A stretch of DNA of 64,000 bases from Cadophora sp. MPI-SDFR-AT-0126 (GCA_020747065.1 JAGMVK010000012.1:1178001-1242000), one strand, 5' to 3'. Counted from the first letter of the stretch, positions 44,132 through 55,366 are shown. Translations and numbers: made by a program. The notes: generated by a model from the letters alone, not told the origin.

Positions 44132-44358
44132 GTGGACTACGGTATTGACTGGATAGACAAGGACAACGAAGTACTTATTTTGAGTGATTATTGATATCAT
44201 TATTCCATGCTACTTCCTAACAAGTAATGAGAGGAGAGCCCAAGCTACTGAACTGCATTGCGATCAACCTGCAAGAAAGCCCAAGCACTGAAACGAAGAG
44301 GCATCTGCTAATTTTGTCCTCCAACCAACAAGGTATCATCGCTCCGTCAATGTCCTAC

Positions 44359-45267
44359 TTACAATCCAGCCTTACCCTCCCCCTTCGTAATCTCCTCCAG
44401 AATAGCCTTCTCCAACGACTCTGGCTTCGTCGTGCTCGCCCACCTCCCCTTTACCTTCCCATCCTTACCAACCAACCACTTCTCGAAATTCCACTTAACC
44501 CTCTTCATGCCCAACAATCCCGGCTTCTCCTCCTTCAACCACTCAAACAGCGGGTTCGCCTTATCACCATTCACATCCGTCTTGCCCATAATCGGGAAAC
44601 TGACTCCATAATTCAGCTGGCAAAATTCCTGGATCGTATCGTCGGAGCCGGGTTCTTGACCGCCGAATTGGTTACACGGGAAGCCGAGGATGACGAAGGA
44701 GTCGGGGTGCGCGGCGTTGATGGATTTGTAGATCTTTTCGAGGCCTTCGTATTGGGGCGTGAAGCCGCATTTGGAGGCCGTGTTGACTACGAGGACGACT
44801 TTGTTGGCGTAAGTGGAGAGGGGGACGGGGTTGCCCTTTTCTGTTGGGTGGAATGGTTAGCTAGGTGTTGTTTTGGTAGGGGTATAGAAAGAGAGTATCG
44901 AGCCGGGCCGAGCTTGAAGGACGTGGCTGACATTGGTTTTGAAGTGAAGTTGGGTGGCATGGTGTGATGCGATGGCGGGGTAAAATTTCCCCTCATCAAT
45001 CAGAGAGAATAGAACGAAATACGTACTATCAAGAGGCTTGAAATCATAGAAGCTAGTAGCGGAAGCCATGTTTCTGCTTTGTGAGTGGAAGAGCGATTGC
45101 CTTCCAAGTATTCTCTGCTGGGTATCGTTCGATGTTGGTGTGATTGAAGCTCTACTTCTCAGCGTCGAAGTAGAAGCAAAAAAGGTTGTTCTAGCGGCGG
45201 GAGCGAGTCGTGTTGACGTTGATGGCTTGAATAGTGTGGTTCGCAAGGTCGTGGATTGGATGCGCAT
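44359..45267 (-). CDS. glutathione-peroxidase-type thiol peroxidase (Gpx3/Hyr1)
   Basis: Two exons, 45267-45027 and 44840-44359, giving 240 residues. The thioredoxin-fold core has the peroxidatic cysteine in NTASKCGFTPQYEGL (C105), the PCNQFGGQEPGS block, the resolving cysteine in EFCQLNYGVSFPI (C154), and the catalytic Trp/Asn motif KWNFEKWLV. This matches the yeast Gpx3 type, which uses cysteine and thioredoxin, and senses H2O2. From the ATG at 45267 the first 66 residues are rich in Arg/Ser/Thr with no acid before residue 47, like a mitochondrial presequence. From the next ATG at 45069 (MASATSFYDF) it would be a cytosolic 174-residue enzyme of standard length. Both forms may be made. The intron is 186 nt. 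Confidence 0.9.
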
Positions 45268-45739
45268 CGAAGTCTTTAAATAGTAGTGGGTGGGTGGTGT
45301 TGAAGAATGTTGTGAGGGTGCGAGGTTGTGAGGTTTGGGTTTGTAAAAGGTTTCATGGTGATGATGAAGCAGGCAGTTCTAGATCTGTGACGCTGCCTCG
45401 GCACGACGTCTTCCCGGCGGGGAGGCAGGTGAGGTGCAAGTGGAGTGCTCTCAGGGCGTGTTTGCTCGGATCGGTTTCCTCGGGATACGAGAGAAATGGA
45501 GGGGAGCTCCAGCCAATCATGTGTGTGTAGAAGAGCTTTTATCGATAAGAGCTCTTTTAGATTTACTTGATTGGTGAATGGAATCTGCCTGCTTTATCCC
45601 TTGAATGACGACGATCGGATGTTTTGTTCGCTCGGTGGCGGACAAATTATGCTTTATGCATGAGCCACCTGAAGTGAGCTCTCTTTTATGCATTGCATTA
45701 CATTCCATGAAGCTATCACGGACCATCCATTCCATCATC
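45268..45739. other. divergent promoter of peroxidase and FAD oxidoreductase
   Basis: 472 nt shared by two redox genes transcribed away from each other. Apart from the TATA-like box near the peroxidase start I see no clear element. Confidence 0.5.
45275..45282 (-). promoter_or_regulatory. TATA-like box close to the first peroxidase ATG
   Basis: TATTTAAA on the minus strand ends only 7 nt before the ATG at 45267. Transcripts started from it would begin inside the presequence-coding region and translate from 45069. Confidence 0.35.
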
Positions 45740-47194
45740 ATGGCCTCAGAAACAGCAGAGAGAAATATCGTGATAGTAGGTAAGTAAACATTTCTTCACT
45801 TCTCCCCTCCTCCTCTTCTGCATAATATCAAATTGATGGAAAGAAAAGAATATAACAATTCACAGGAGGAGGCATAATCGGCTGCACAACAGCCTATTTC
45901 CTAACTCGCCACCCCTCCTTCAACCCCACCAAACACACCATCACCATCCTCGAAGCCCAATCCATCGCCTCGGGCGCCTCAGGAAAAGCAGGCGGTCTCC
46001 TAGCACTCTGGGCCTACCCCTCCAGCATCGTCCCTCTATCCTACAAACTCCACGCCGAACTAGCAAAGGAGCATGATGGCGCGAAGAGATGGGGATACAG
46101 GGCAGTACATTGCGGATCGTTGAGTGCGAAGGGAAAGGATTACAGTAACGAGGCCAATGCGAATGGGAGTCAAGATGGAGCTGGAGGCCAAGACTGGCAG
46201 AAACTCCCCAAAACGAACAATAACACCAGCAAAGTAACGAAAAAAGGCGTCCCGGAAGCCCTGGACTGGTTCGACGCCGATTGCATAAAAAGCTATTCAG
46301 AAATGGGTACTCCCTCAACAACAGCCCAAGTCCACCCCTATCAATTCACCACATCCATGGCCGACCTCGCTGTCTCCTCTGGCGCGAAAGTAATTCTCGG
46401 CTCCGTCACAGCAATTGACTATACCGGCCCTCGTGGCGTGAAATCCATAACGTACGAAGACAAAGACACGAAACATATACACACATTACCAGCAACAGAT
46501 GTTATATTGGCGGCGGGACCGTGGACGAGCCATGTATTCCCCGAAGCGCCGATTGAGGCCGTCAGAGCGCATAGTGTGGTTATAGAGGCGGATGTGAGTC
46601 CCTACGCGATATTCACTGAGATCAGCTTGCCGAAGGGGTTCAAGGGCTTGGGAGATGGAGATGGTAAGAGGAGACATGGGAGTACGGTGGCGCCGGAGAT
46701 GTATGCCAGGCCTGATGGGACGGTTTATGCTTGTGGTAGGTTTGCTTTCCCTTTTCACTCCCCTTCCTCCTCACATATCTCTACCCATATGCTATTTCCA
46801 TAATCTTTCATGTTCGGAATATAATCTTTACTAACCAGCCCTACCATCAACAGGCGAAGCAGACACCCTCATCCCGCTCCCCAAATCCAGCTCTCTCGTC
46901 GAAGTCTCCCCCTCCCACTGCACCGATATAATCTCCTACATCAGCTCCATCTCCCCCGTCCTCCGCCACGGCAAAGTCCTCGCTCGGCAAGCCTGCTACC
47001 TTCCCTCCGTAACCGGCGGCGGCGGCCCCTTGATAGGAGAGACTGGGATACGGGGTCTGTTGATGGCTACGGGACATACGTGTTGGGGAATTCAGAATAG
47101 TTGTGCGACGGGGAAGTTGATGAGTGAGTTTGTGTTTGAGGGGGCTGCGAAGAGTGCGAGGATCGAGACTTTGGATCCGAGGAGGTTTTTGTAG
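45740..47194 (+). CDS. FAD-dependent oxidoreductase, DAO family (Tda3-like)
   Basis: Three exons: 45740-45779 (40 nt), 45866-46735 and 46854-47194, giving 416 residues. The dinucleotide-binding motif VIVGGGIIGCTTAYFL is split by the first intron, directly after the codon for Val-13. Further FAD contacts are EAQSIASGASGKAGGLLALW and, at the C-terminus, GIRGLLMATGHTCWGIQNS. The order fits D-amino-acid-oxidase-like proteins of the yeast Tda3 group, whose substrate is not known. It shares a promoter region with the peroxidase, which could link both to oxidative metabolism. No signal peptide. The start at 45740 is chosen over an in-frame ATG at 45605, because the leader codons there are not conserved-looking. 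Confidence 0.85.
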
Positions 47195-47346
47195 GGATAG
47201 ATAGGGAGGGGAATGGATGGATGGTTTTGATGAATGTAGATATCGAGATTGAGGATACGAAGAGGATATAAATTCGGGGCTTGTTTACGGAATTACTCGC
47301 TTGGGGTACCGTAACCGACGGACCCCCTTTTTACTCTCGCCTAAAA

Positions 47347-47366
47347 AGAGAGAGAGAGAGAGAGAG
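47347..47366. repeat. AG dinucleotide microsatellite
   Basis: Ten AG units preceded by an A run. Confidence 0.9.
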
Positions 47367-47576
47367 TGAGTCAATAGACTCCAGACGCAGAATTCGCTTT
47401 TATCTATTTATATATCTATCTAGGTCATTGATCTGATACCTCTTGACTTGATAATCTGGTGCCTACAAACGGAAGGAAAAAACGGGCAAAGTAAAGTAAG
47501 AAAGTGACCAGCAAGGAATCATGCAATCCCATCCCAATGCCGACATCTCATCCCATCACAAACCTTTCCATGCCTT

Positions 47577-47597
47577 CCCCCCCCCCCCCCCCCCCCC
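47577..47597. repeat. poly-C tract (21 bases)
   Basis: Uninterrupted C run 35 nt beyond the GH31 stop codon. On the GH31 transcript it would be a G run within the 3' UTR. Length may be uncertain because of sequencing slippage. Confidence 0.85.
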
Positions 47598-47632
47598 GGC
47601 CTCCTCTCACCTCCCACAAAAGCCTAGCCCCC

Positions 47633-50060
47633 TCACGCCCTCCCATCAGCAAGAACCAACTCCGCCACGGGCCCAACCAACTCCTCATCCGCACACCCCA
47701 ATAACCTCCTAACCCTAACATTCAACCCAACCCCTCCATCAACAACCACATTCCAGATGCGATCCTTGACATCAAACTCGACCTGATAATCCAGCAGCAT
47801 CTTCTCGATCCGATCCCGCTGGTCGATCCTACCGAGCTGAGGATCAGCGCCGAGTTGGATCTCAACTGGACCGGGTTGGGTGATTTTGACTAGCATGCTG
47901 GGGACGAAAGGGTAGGACTCGAATGAGACGTTGGAGTTGGTGGGAGTGCTGAGAGAAGGTGGCGCGGATGTGATGGCCAGGAAGCGGAAAGTACATGGGC
48001 GATCGATGTCTGATTTCAGCGTCCCAGTCTCTTGAACAAATGTGACCGAGAAAGTCTTCTCATCCTCCACAAGCTCAAGCCTCACATCCTTACCAACCAC
48101 AACCAAGACCTCGAACTCATCAGGTCTCAAACACCCGTTCGAAGGATTGACATCCAGCGGTACGATCGACCCTTCTCTCGCCAGTACAGGAATCTCGCCC
48201 AGCGTGCGGAACATCTCGATCTCTCCCGCATCGTAGACCGTGCCGGTGAAGATGTCGACGCAGCGGTACGGCAGCCAGGCTTTCACTTTCGCGAGATTGG
48301 TGCGTCTACTGCGCGGTTTGACGATGGGGGCGACGATCAGCTCGGAAAAGAAATACTGGTTGGGCACGCTATACGCGATATCCTGATCGGGGAAGTCCCA
48401 GTACATGGGTTGAATGAGCGGCTCAGCCGCAGAATGGATGTATGGGACCAGACGGTGTCGATACCGCATGAAGTTGGAGATCACGATCTCGGACTCTTTG
48501 CGATATAGCCAAGGTTCTTTCGAGGACCAGCGGTTGTTGGCGGAGTGCAGACGCATGATGGGCGAGAAGACGCCGAACTGGATCCAGCGCGTGACGAGCT
48601 CGTCGTCGCGACTTCCCATCATGTGTCCGCCGATATCGTGACTCCACCAGCCGTAGCCGATGTTCGACGCTGTGGCTGTGAACTCGGGCTGGAATTCCAG
48701 AGATGCCCAGGTCGTGACGGTGTCGCCTGAGAAACCGACGGGGTAGCGATGGCTTCCTGGGCCAGCGTACCGGGAGAAGATGAGAGGCTCTCCTTTCTTG
48801 GAGGCGTCGATGAAGTGGAAATGGTTTAGCATCCAGAGGGGATCCAGACCCGGTACTTTTGAGTGCTCGCCTTGTTGCCAGTCGATCCACCAGAAATCGC
48901 ATGCTACGTCCTCGATGTTGCGATGCAGAATGCGTAGATAGGCTTCCATGAACCTGGGGTTTGTTGGGTCGAAGAGGATGGGATTCTTGTGTGTCGTATC
49001 ATGACGGAGGAAGGCCGCCATCTCCTCGTACCCATCCTCGTGGTAGTGGATTCCTGCATGTGGGTGATCGTTCAATGTGATCTTAAGCTTACGACCATGT
49101 AGATCCTTCCCAAATTTCTTGGGATCAGGAAAGAGTTTCTTATCCCACGTGTACCCAGTCCATCCAGCGTGCGGAACTGCATCATCACCGACCATATGCC
49201 AATCCATATCGACAACAGCAACTGAAATCGGTACGTCCATCTTCTTGAACTTATCCATCAAAGCCACATACTCGTCCTGGGAGTAGGCATAGTACCGCGA
49301 CCACCAATTCCCCAACGCATACCTCGGAACAGCAGGCTGCTGTCCACTGATCTGATACAGAGCCTGCACCGCTCCTCTGTAATCATGCCCATAAGCAAAA
49401 ACATACCCGTCAACTCTATCTCCCGCCGGCCTTCCCGCTACAAACCCCTTCCCATCAAACAACATCGATTTACTATCATCAATCTCGGCATACCCAAATC
49501 TCGAAATCACACCCTCACCCATATCACACCTCCCATCAACCTCATCAAGCGTCCTCGCCGTACCACCGAGATTCTCTCTCTGTCGACCGCTTCCAAACCG
49601 CCATTGCGCGCCCCAGAGTGTGATCTTGGCGCTGAAGCTGGCCATGAGACCACTAGAGCTGAAGCGTTTCTTGTCATAGCTGATGTGGAAGTGAGAGGTG
49701 ATGATTTCCAATTCGTCTTCTCGGTCTACGGTGCGGAATTCAGGTACGGGGAGTTCCCGGTTGATGGCGAATGTTGAAGCTCGATCTTCGAATGTGCCGT
49801 CTTCAGCCCATTCGTAGCGGAAGAGACGGTCGGTGAGGATTGTGAAGCGGTAGTTGGGACCTGGGATGAAGTTAGACTTGTCATTATAATAAGGATCTGT
49901 TACAGAGGTCTGAGAAATTGAAGGAAAACATGTGATGTTGGAATCTTAGGTCGTTTACCAGTGGCTTCCTGAACTCTCTTTCGAGAGATTTGACTGACAT
50001 ACCTTGAACAACGGATTTAGGATTCGCCAGAGGCTTGCTGGGAAAGACGTAGTCCTTCAT
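47633..50060 (-). CDS. GH31 alpha-glycosidase, intracellular type
   Basis: Two exons, 50060-50003 and 49860-47633, giving 761 residues. The N-terminal beta-sandwich begins PNYRFTILTDRLFRYEW. The catalytic barrel has VDMDWH, the nucleophile Asp in WWIDWQQGEH (D346), and the acid/base Asp in GFSGDTVTTWAS (D399), then GGHMMGSRDDELVTRWIQFG and SPIMRLHS. These are GH31 hallmarks. There is no signal peptide, unlike secreted maltases, so it probably acts on imported or internal oligosaccharides. Alpha-glucosidase or alpha-xylosidase (xyloglucan) are the main options. The frame is open further upstream, with ATGs at 50234 and 50306 that would add up to 82 residues with a basic leader. 50060 is chosen because the following MKDYVFPSKPLANP fits the family start. 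Intron 142 nt. Confidence 0.88.
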
Positions 50061-50789
50061 ATTGGCGAGATCACTACTATGATATCTCCTTCCTGCTACA
50101 CTTGCTGTCGTCTGATTATAGAACTGAAGGCTGAGGCGCGATTGAGGTTGCAGAGAATGAAGAGTGAGACAAGTCGTCGATGAGAGAAGACTTGAGAACC
50201 TCAAATATCTTGTACGGATCTCACACCATCTCATACTCTTCAAACGAGGCCAGCTTTTAATGTGGGATTGAAAAGGGGCAACAGCTAAGGTCGGGCGAGC
50301 TGACACCGTAGTACAGCATTCTCAACCAAAACAACTCGGGCGCAGAGCTGCACTGCACTGCACTGCAGCTGTACTGCTGTTGGTGCATGGAGGGGTAGCT
50401 TTAGCTTGTAGCTTGCTGGAATGACGTCACCGGCGCAGCTGGGCGAAAGATACGGTCAGTGAGGTATCAGCGAGAATTATTGCGAGTACAGAGATTCAAT
50501 GAAAAGGGGTAGGTAGGTATCTGTCACTAATTGTGGTATATTGACATGGGATGTTTGGATACGGTTCGTGGTTCGTGTGTCCAGAGCAGAGTGTGACAGT
50601 GGTAAGGTACTCTATCTTCTGACTTCTAGCGACCTGGAAAGGATGATGCTGGGTAGTGGGGTACAAGTGAGTAGCAGATAGAAGTCGCCACAAGTTCCTT
50701 CAATATCTGTCTCATTGCAAATGTCTTAGTATCTGCGTGTAGACAATCCATTTGATTGTCTGCTGTAATATCGTAAAATTCGCAATCAT
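50061..50789. other. GH31 promoter region
   Basis: Upstream of GH31 and downstream of the MetE-like gene. Contains a short CTGCA repeat; no other feature recognised. Confidence 0.5.
50348..50371. repeat. CTGCA pentanucleotide repeat
   Basis: Three to four CTGCA units flanked by CAGCTG palindromes, in the GH31 promoter about 290 nt upstream of the chosen start. Confidence 0.7.
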
Positions 50790-51851
50790 CTAAGCTTCTC
50801 CATTATCCGCAGCCATAACATTCATCTTCTTCTCAAACTCCTCACTCGCTGTCCTCCCCATTCCGCACTCCGTCGCAACGCCAAACTCCCCCCTTACAAA
50901 CCTCCTTGCAACCGCAATCCTCTCCTCCGTCTTCTCCACCCCATCAGCATGGACCAACCCCAAGAACAACTCCGTCTTTGTGTTCAATCGCAACTGCCTT
51001 AACGGCGCAAAATACGCTTCATCCGTCCGATCAACAGGCACAGGCATATGCAGCCAATTGATCTCTCTTTCCACCGCGGAGGAAATCCGATTCGCCATCT
51101 CAACGAGGAGTGATGTATCCTTCGGCTGGATGAAATGCTGATGTCGTGCATCGCCATAGCAGAGATGGAATCCCATCTCCACGCCTGGATCAACATGTCT
51201 CGCTATCCTGGCAATCCTCTCCACCAACCCTTCTTTGAGAGGTGAGAACCATGGATTGGTGAGGTAGAAGGGTTTCCATTCCGGCTGGGGATCTAGCTTT
51301 GCGAATTCAAGGAGTGCAAACTCGACTGCAAGGTCCCATTGGATGGCCAGATCGTGAGCTGGAATGGAAGCTTGGATGCGGCGGAGGGAAGCTAGAAGCG
51401 CTGCTTCGTAGAGGGGTTCAGCGCGGACTTGATCTTCCGGGTGGACGACGCAACATATCACGTTTGCGGGTGTTGGGAGAGAGACTTGGAAGCGGATACC
51501 TGGAGGTATGACGCCTTGGTCTCGCAACTGGCAGAAGGTCTTGTAGGAATCCAAGGCAAAGTCATCGTAGGTTGGTGCTAGGTCGGATGAAGAGATTAAG
51601 GTCGATGGGGTTCGTGGTTCACTATCTGCAGCTGTGTGGCTTTTGACGCGGATATTCGAGCCTTCGAAGATGCCCTTCTGCCACCCGACGAAGCTTTTTC
51701 GTTTCCCTGTTTCGCCATCTGGTATTCTTCGGAGCTGGGTTGAAAATGTTGTGGTGAGTCTTTGGAATACATCTTCGCTTGACGCGAGGGGGACGCTTCC
51801 TAGAAAATGGACGTGGCGGGGTTTGGGAATTGAAGCTGGATTGGAAGACAT
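50790..51851 (-). CDS. MetE/UROD-like protein (methionine-synthase C-domain family)
   Basis: Intronless ORF of 353 residues. Start MSSNPASIPKPRHVHFLGSV, then RRIPDGETGKR, QWDLAVEF (about 171-178), the metal-type motif GFHLCYGDARHQHF (H229, C231), and ATECGMGR (C329). The His-x-Cys...Cys pattern is that of the zinc site in cobalamin-independent methionine synthase (MetE) and related UROD-fold methyltransferases. The protein has only one barrel, whereas true MetE is about 750 residues with two. It is therefore a stand-alone relative that probably activates a thiol. Its substrate is unknown, and it should not be called methionine synthase. Cytosolic. Confidence 0.8.
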   Translation of the reverse strand: MSSNPASIPKPRHVHFLGSVPLASSEDVFQRLTTTFSTQLRRIPDGETGKRKSFVGWQKGIFEGSNIRVKSHTAADSEPRTPSTLISSSDLAPTYDDFALDSYKTFCQLRDQGVIPPGIRFQVSLPTPANVICCVVHPEDQVRAEPLYEAALLASLRRIQASIPAHDLAIQWDLAVEFALLEFAKLDPQPEWKPFYLTNPWFSPLKEGLVERIARIARHVDPGVEMGFHLCYGDARHQHFIQPKDTSLLVEMANRISSAVEREINWLHMPVPVDRTDEAYFAPLRQLRLNTKTELFLGLVHADGVEKTEERIAVARRFVRGEFGVATECGMGRTASEEFEKKMNVMAADNGEA

Positions 51852-52324
51852 TTCTTGGATTGAGCTGGACCTTGTTCAATTGCCGGGCGAATGCTCATGA
51901 CCTCTGCCAACAAGGCCAACATCGAGCCTACCAGTGGCCATGGCGTCTATTTATCTTCCAGGTGAGGCACCGAAAATCTCGAACTGGCGTCCTTGTCAGA
52001 TTGAGCTGCCATCCATGCGCCTTCACTTCCAAATCTTTTGTTCTACCCTGATTATACATGTTGCTCTGTCAAGGCAGTGGAGTAGGTCAATTTGACTTCG
52101 TCCAGTGCCAGACTTGTCAAATCCCAGAAATCGCCAAGCACAGGCGGTAAGATGGCGTAGGAAGTTTATCGAGCCTATAGCCGCACAAAAGTGTGATTAT
52201 GCGAAATGCCGGGTCTTCCATCAAGGATCTCGAACACTTCGGGGTTCCGAGTTCTGCTTAGGGTTAAAGATCCGCTCCGATAGCTGGGCGTAAGCATTCA
52301 CGCGTATACGGCCGCAAATCCTCA
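51852..52324. other. intergenic, no gene seen
   Basis: Promoter of the MetE-like gene and 3' flank of the C2H2 gene. Nothing recognised. Confidence 0.6.
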
Positions 52325-53622
52325 TCAAGCAGGATCCCCCCTCAACCTCTTCGCTGCTCGTTCTTCAGATGCGTTCTGTCTGTCCCTGTCCCTCTTCTCT
52401 GCCAGTTCTCGTAATTTATTTGCGACGATTTGCTTAACATCGATGATATCCAGAGGTTCAGGGGCAGGTGGCGCGGGCGGTGCAGGAGGAGTTTTTGAGG
52501 CAGACGATCGAATTGAAGGTGTCGTCGATTTGGTTTCGCGAGTCTTACCGCGCTCCCTCCTTTCCCTTACTTCAGCACAGTATTCATTCCATTCCAACAT
52601 GAGTCTCTTGCGATTCTTTGCATTTCGAAGTTGATGCCGAAATAACTCTGCTTGGGCATCAACATCCAGCGCATTCCACAAGTCTATTCCTTCGCAGTGC
52701 CTGTCATTTCCGAGCCCTGGCGTTACGGGCGGAGTTGCCAACGACTCAGGTGTATGACTTTTCGTCATAAGCATTTCCGAGGGCATAACCACACGCTTGA
52801 TAATCCCATCCTCGCCTTTAAACACTTCTCCTCGCTCCAACATTTCCCGTTGTATTTGGTCAAGCTCCGCTCTGAAGAATTGCCACAATCGCTCGTCGTG
52901 TTTGGGCGGTCTCCACTTAAGGTCTATTGTCTCGTAGAATTCGTCGAAGATGGCACATAGCTTCCCATCATCTTCCTTGCTTGTAGGATTTGCGTACAGA
53001 GAGTGTTTATGGGCGAGCTCTTTGAGAAATGCACCGGTCTTTTCGCGCCAGACAGGGGTCTGCATGGCAGAACGTTAGTATGTTTGAATATCTGCAGAGT
53101 GTAGGCTTACCTCTACCCGACTAGGAGTCTGATTTTGAATACCAGTCCCTGCATCTGCAATCACTGTAGCCGCAATACCTGGTGGTAGCATCTGACCATT
53201 GTTCGGTGGAGTGTTTTGTAGAGGTTGGCGTATATGCTGCACTTGTGGGACTGTCTGTAGAGTGTTTGGTTGTGACGGCGGAATATGGCTCTGAGGCTGC
53301 GAGACCCTTTGCAATCCAGGTGGGGGATTAACAGGCGCATGAGATGCTACTGCCTGGTTCACATGGTCGGTTACTGTGGTGGTTGGGCTTGTATAAATTC
53401 CACCGTTTGGGTTCTGTTGGAATGTATGACTCTGGCTGATGTGGTATCTGAGTCACTAATCAGCATTTCAGCATTAGTAGAAGCTCAAATGACATACTGT
53501 AAAGACTCTGGAGCTCCAAAGGATTGGCTACAGCCATGTACGGGACATTTATATGAAATGTCCTGGTCGCGATAGATATTGTATGCTGGAAGCGGGCCAG
53601 GAGGAGCAACATGCGAGTTCAT
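52325..53622 (-). CDS. C2H2-finger protein, member A of a local paralogue pair
   Basis: Three exons: 53622-53498, 53447-53111 and 53059-52325, giving 398 residues. One C2H2 finger spans the first intron: YKCPVHGCSQSFGAPESLQ then YHISQSH (C-x4-C-x12-H-x5-H, about residues 25-48). A Pro/Gln-rich linker follows. Then come a Trp-containing helix (VWREKTGAFLKELAHKH), the block DLWNALDVDAQAELFRHQL followed by RNAKN (near 290), a Pro/Ala spacer, and a basic helix DVKQIVANKLRELAEKRDRD near the C-terminus, ending in a KRLR signal that could be nuclear. No known family beyond the finger. The last three blocks recur in the adjacent gene (54023-55366), with an intron at the same place. Possibly DNA/RNA-binding. 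Confidence 0.75.
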
Positions 53623-54022
53623 GATGAAGCACTTGGATCATCACAGCTGAGTGACGAGCATTTGGAAGGAGGGCACTTGGGAAGCCAGAAGATGAAACTG
53701 AAAATAAGCTTAAGGAGAACAAAGATGTTGGGATGGGATGGTGCAGAAACACGCTAGTTGTGATTCGTTAGCAAACCAACGCCAGGTCACGAGATACTTG
53801 CTGTAGGCGCGCGCGTTGGACAGTTGGGGCCGTTCCGTCTTCCCCGAGGTTTGAGAGTCGGATTTGTTTCCACTTTTGATAGTCCTCCGTCTATTTCTGT
53901 CATGTTGGGATTTACATCCAACATCCCGAACAGGGCCCAAAGTACAGAATTCTCTGCATTTCCATGTTGCCAAAATGCGAAGAGGACATTGAGTAAAGCG
54001 ACGAATCAGTACTAGGACCGTC

Positions 54023-55366
54023 TCAAATTATTATTTGGATTTTGCATCTCTTCCTCCGTTCTTCGGACTCTTCCTCTTCGACATTTTGTATCATGTCGAC
54101 TTTCCCCGCCTCCTCTAGCTCTGCCTCCTGATCTATCTGTTCCCCCATCCTCTTCTTTTCTTGTGCAGCATCCCTTTCTCGTTTTCTCTTCATCTCCAGC
54201 TCTCGAATGCAATTAGTAATTATCGAATTGACATCGACGGCCTTGGACAGAATTGGGGATTTATTTGATCCTCCACTGTTGATGACTTCTGCATCTTGAA
54301 CATCGTCGTTCTTGTTATCTAATTGACTTTTATCGCTATCTGAGCATTTGGCAGAGGATGGGGTGGTGCTCCAGCTCCATCGAGTTTTGGGTGTTGTGGT
54401 TGGCGATGGAAGACCATCGAACATGATATCTGGGGATTTGGATGATCCTCCATAAGAGCTAGCTGTATGCTGAGCTTCTTGCTTCATTTTTGCCGATGGA
54501 GACAGACTTGTCTGCAAGCGCAACGAACTTGGATTTATATTCGTATTCAGATTTGCAGTAACTGTGTCCAAGGGATTACACGTTTTGGTCGGAGACTCAT
54601 GACCAGTTTGCCTCGCCCTGGACGCCTGAACAAATTGACAGCGTCGATCCACAATCTTGACCAAAGTATTGAAGTTCTTCGCAGTCTGGAGCTGCGATTG
54701 GAGAAGATTTGCTTGCTCGTCAGTGCTCATCGACAGCCAAAGATCCATGGCCGGCCCTACAAGAGGCATTCTAACGTCGGGTCTGTACTGCGAAGCAGCA
54801 CGTCCAGTTCTTGCAGCAGGCTGGAAGGTCGGTGTCGGCACAGGAATCGGCTGTCGATGGCATGAGGACGACAATGGATTGGAGTCTCGATTCGACGAAA
54901 GATTCGACAAGTTCTTCTTATACATGGCATGGAAATGTAGCCTTTGCTTGCAAAGGTGATCCACCAATGCTTGGTCTCGCTGCCCTGTCAATCCAGCATG
55001 CAAGTATCCGATCTTCAGATTGAGTTTCTCCCAGAGCCTGTCTTCATGACTGGTTTTCCATCCAGTTTTGTCGAGGTATATCATGGTAGCTTGGAGAATA
55101 GCATCGATTGAAAGGTGGGTGATCTTGTCTTGGGGAAGGGGGCAAAGTCCGAATCGTTGGATGAGGAAGATTAAGTGGGACTCGGTCCACTGAGGCCATT
55201 GGTTGCTGGAGCTCTGTAGAGAGGAATATTAGTGATATCGGAAGTGGTTTTTGGAGAGAATGCTAACCTCGACCCATTGTTTATTTATACACAATTGTAT
55301 ATTGGCGCCCCGAGTGCCCCCCCTCGTTTTTTGAGATCCACGGGATAAATTTTGATTTATACTCAT
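54023..55366 (-). CDS. unknown protein, member B of the paralogue pair
   Basis: Two exons, 55366-55268 and 55213-54023, giving 429 residues. The donor is GTTAGC, weak but in phase. It lacks the C2H2 finger of its neighbour. It keeps the Trp-containing N-terminal block (QWPQWTESHLIFLIQRF), the central block DLWLSMSTDEQANLLQSQL followed by QTAKN (near 200), and the basic C-terminal helix DVNSIITNCIRELEMKRKRE. Ser/Pro-rich linkers separate them, and the tail is acidic then basic (KVDMIQNVEEEESEERRKR). I recognise no named family. The intron sits right after a Val-Glu pair in both genes, supporting an old tandem duplication. The start at 55366 is the ATG nearest the conserved region; others at 55372 and 55435 are in frame. 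Confidence 0.65.

Larger units (their letters stand above)
47195..47632. other. convergent 3' region with simple repeats
   Basis: Between the FAD oxidoreductase and GH31 genes. It contains an AG microsatellite and a 21-base C run, described separately. Confidence 0.7.

Noticed and set aside
43124..44200. 358-codon ORF on the minus strand
   Set aside because: Fully antisense to the well-supported Gfo/Idh/MocA exon. Its Arg/His/Leu-rich content comes from GC-biased codons on the other strand.
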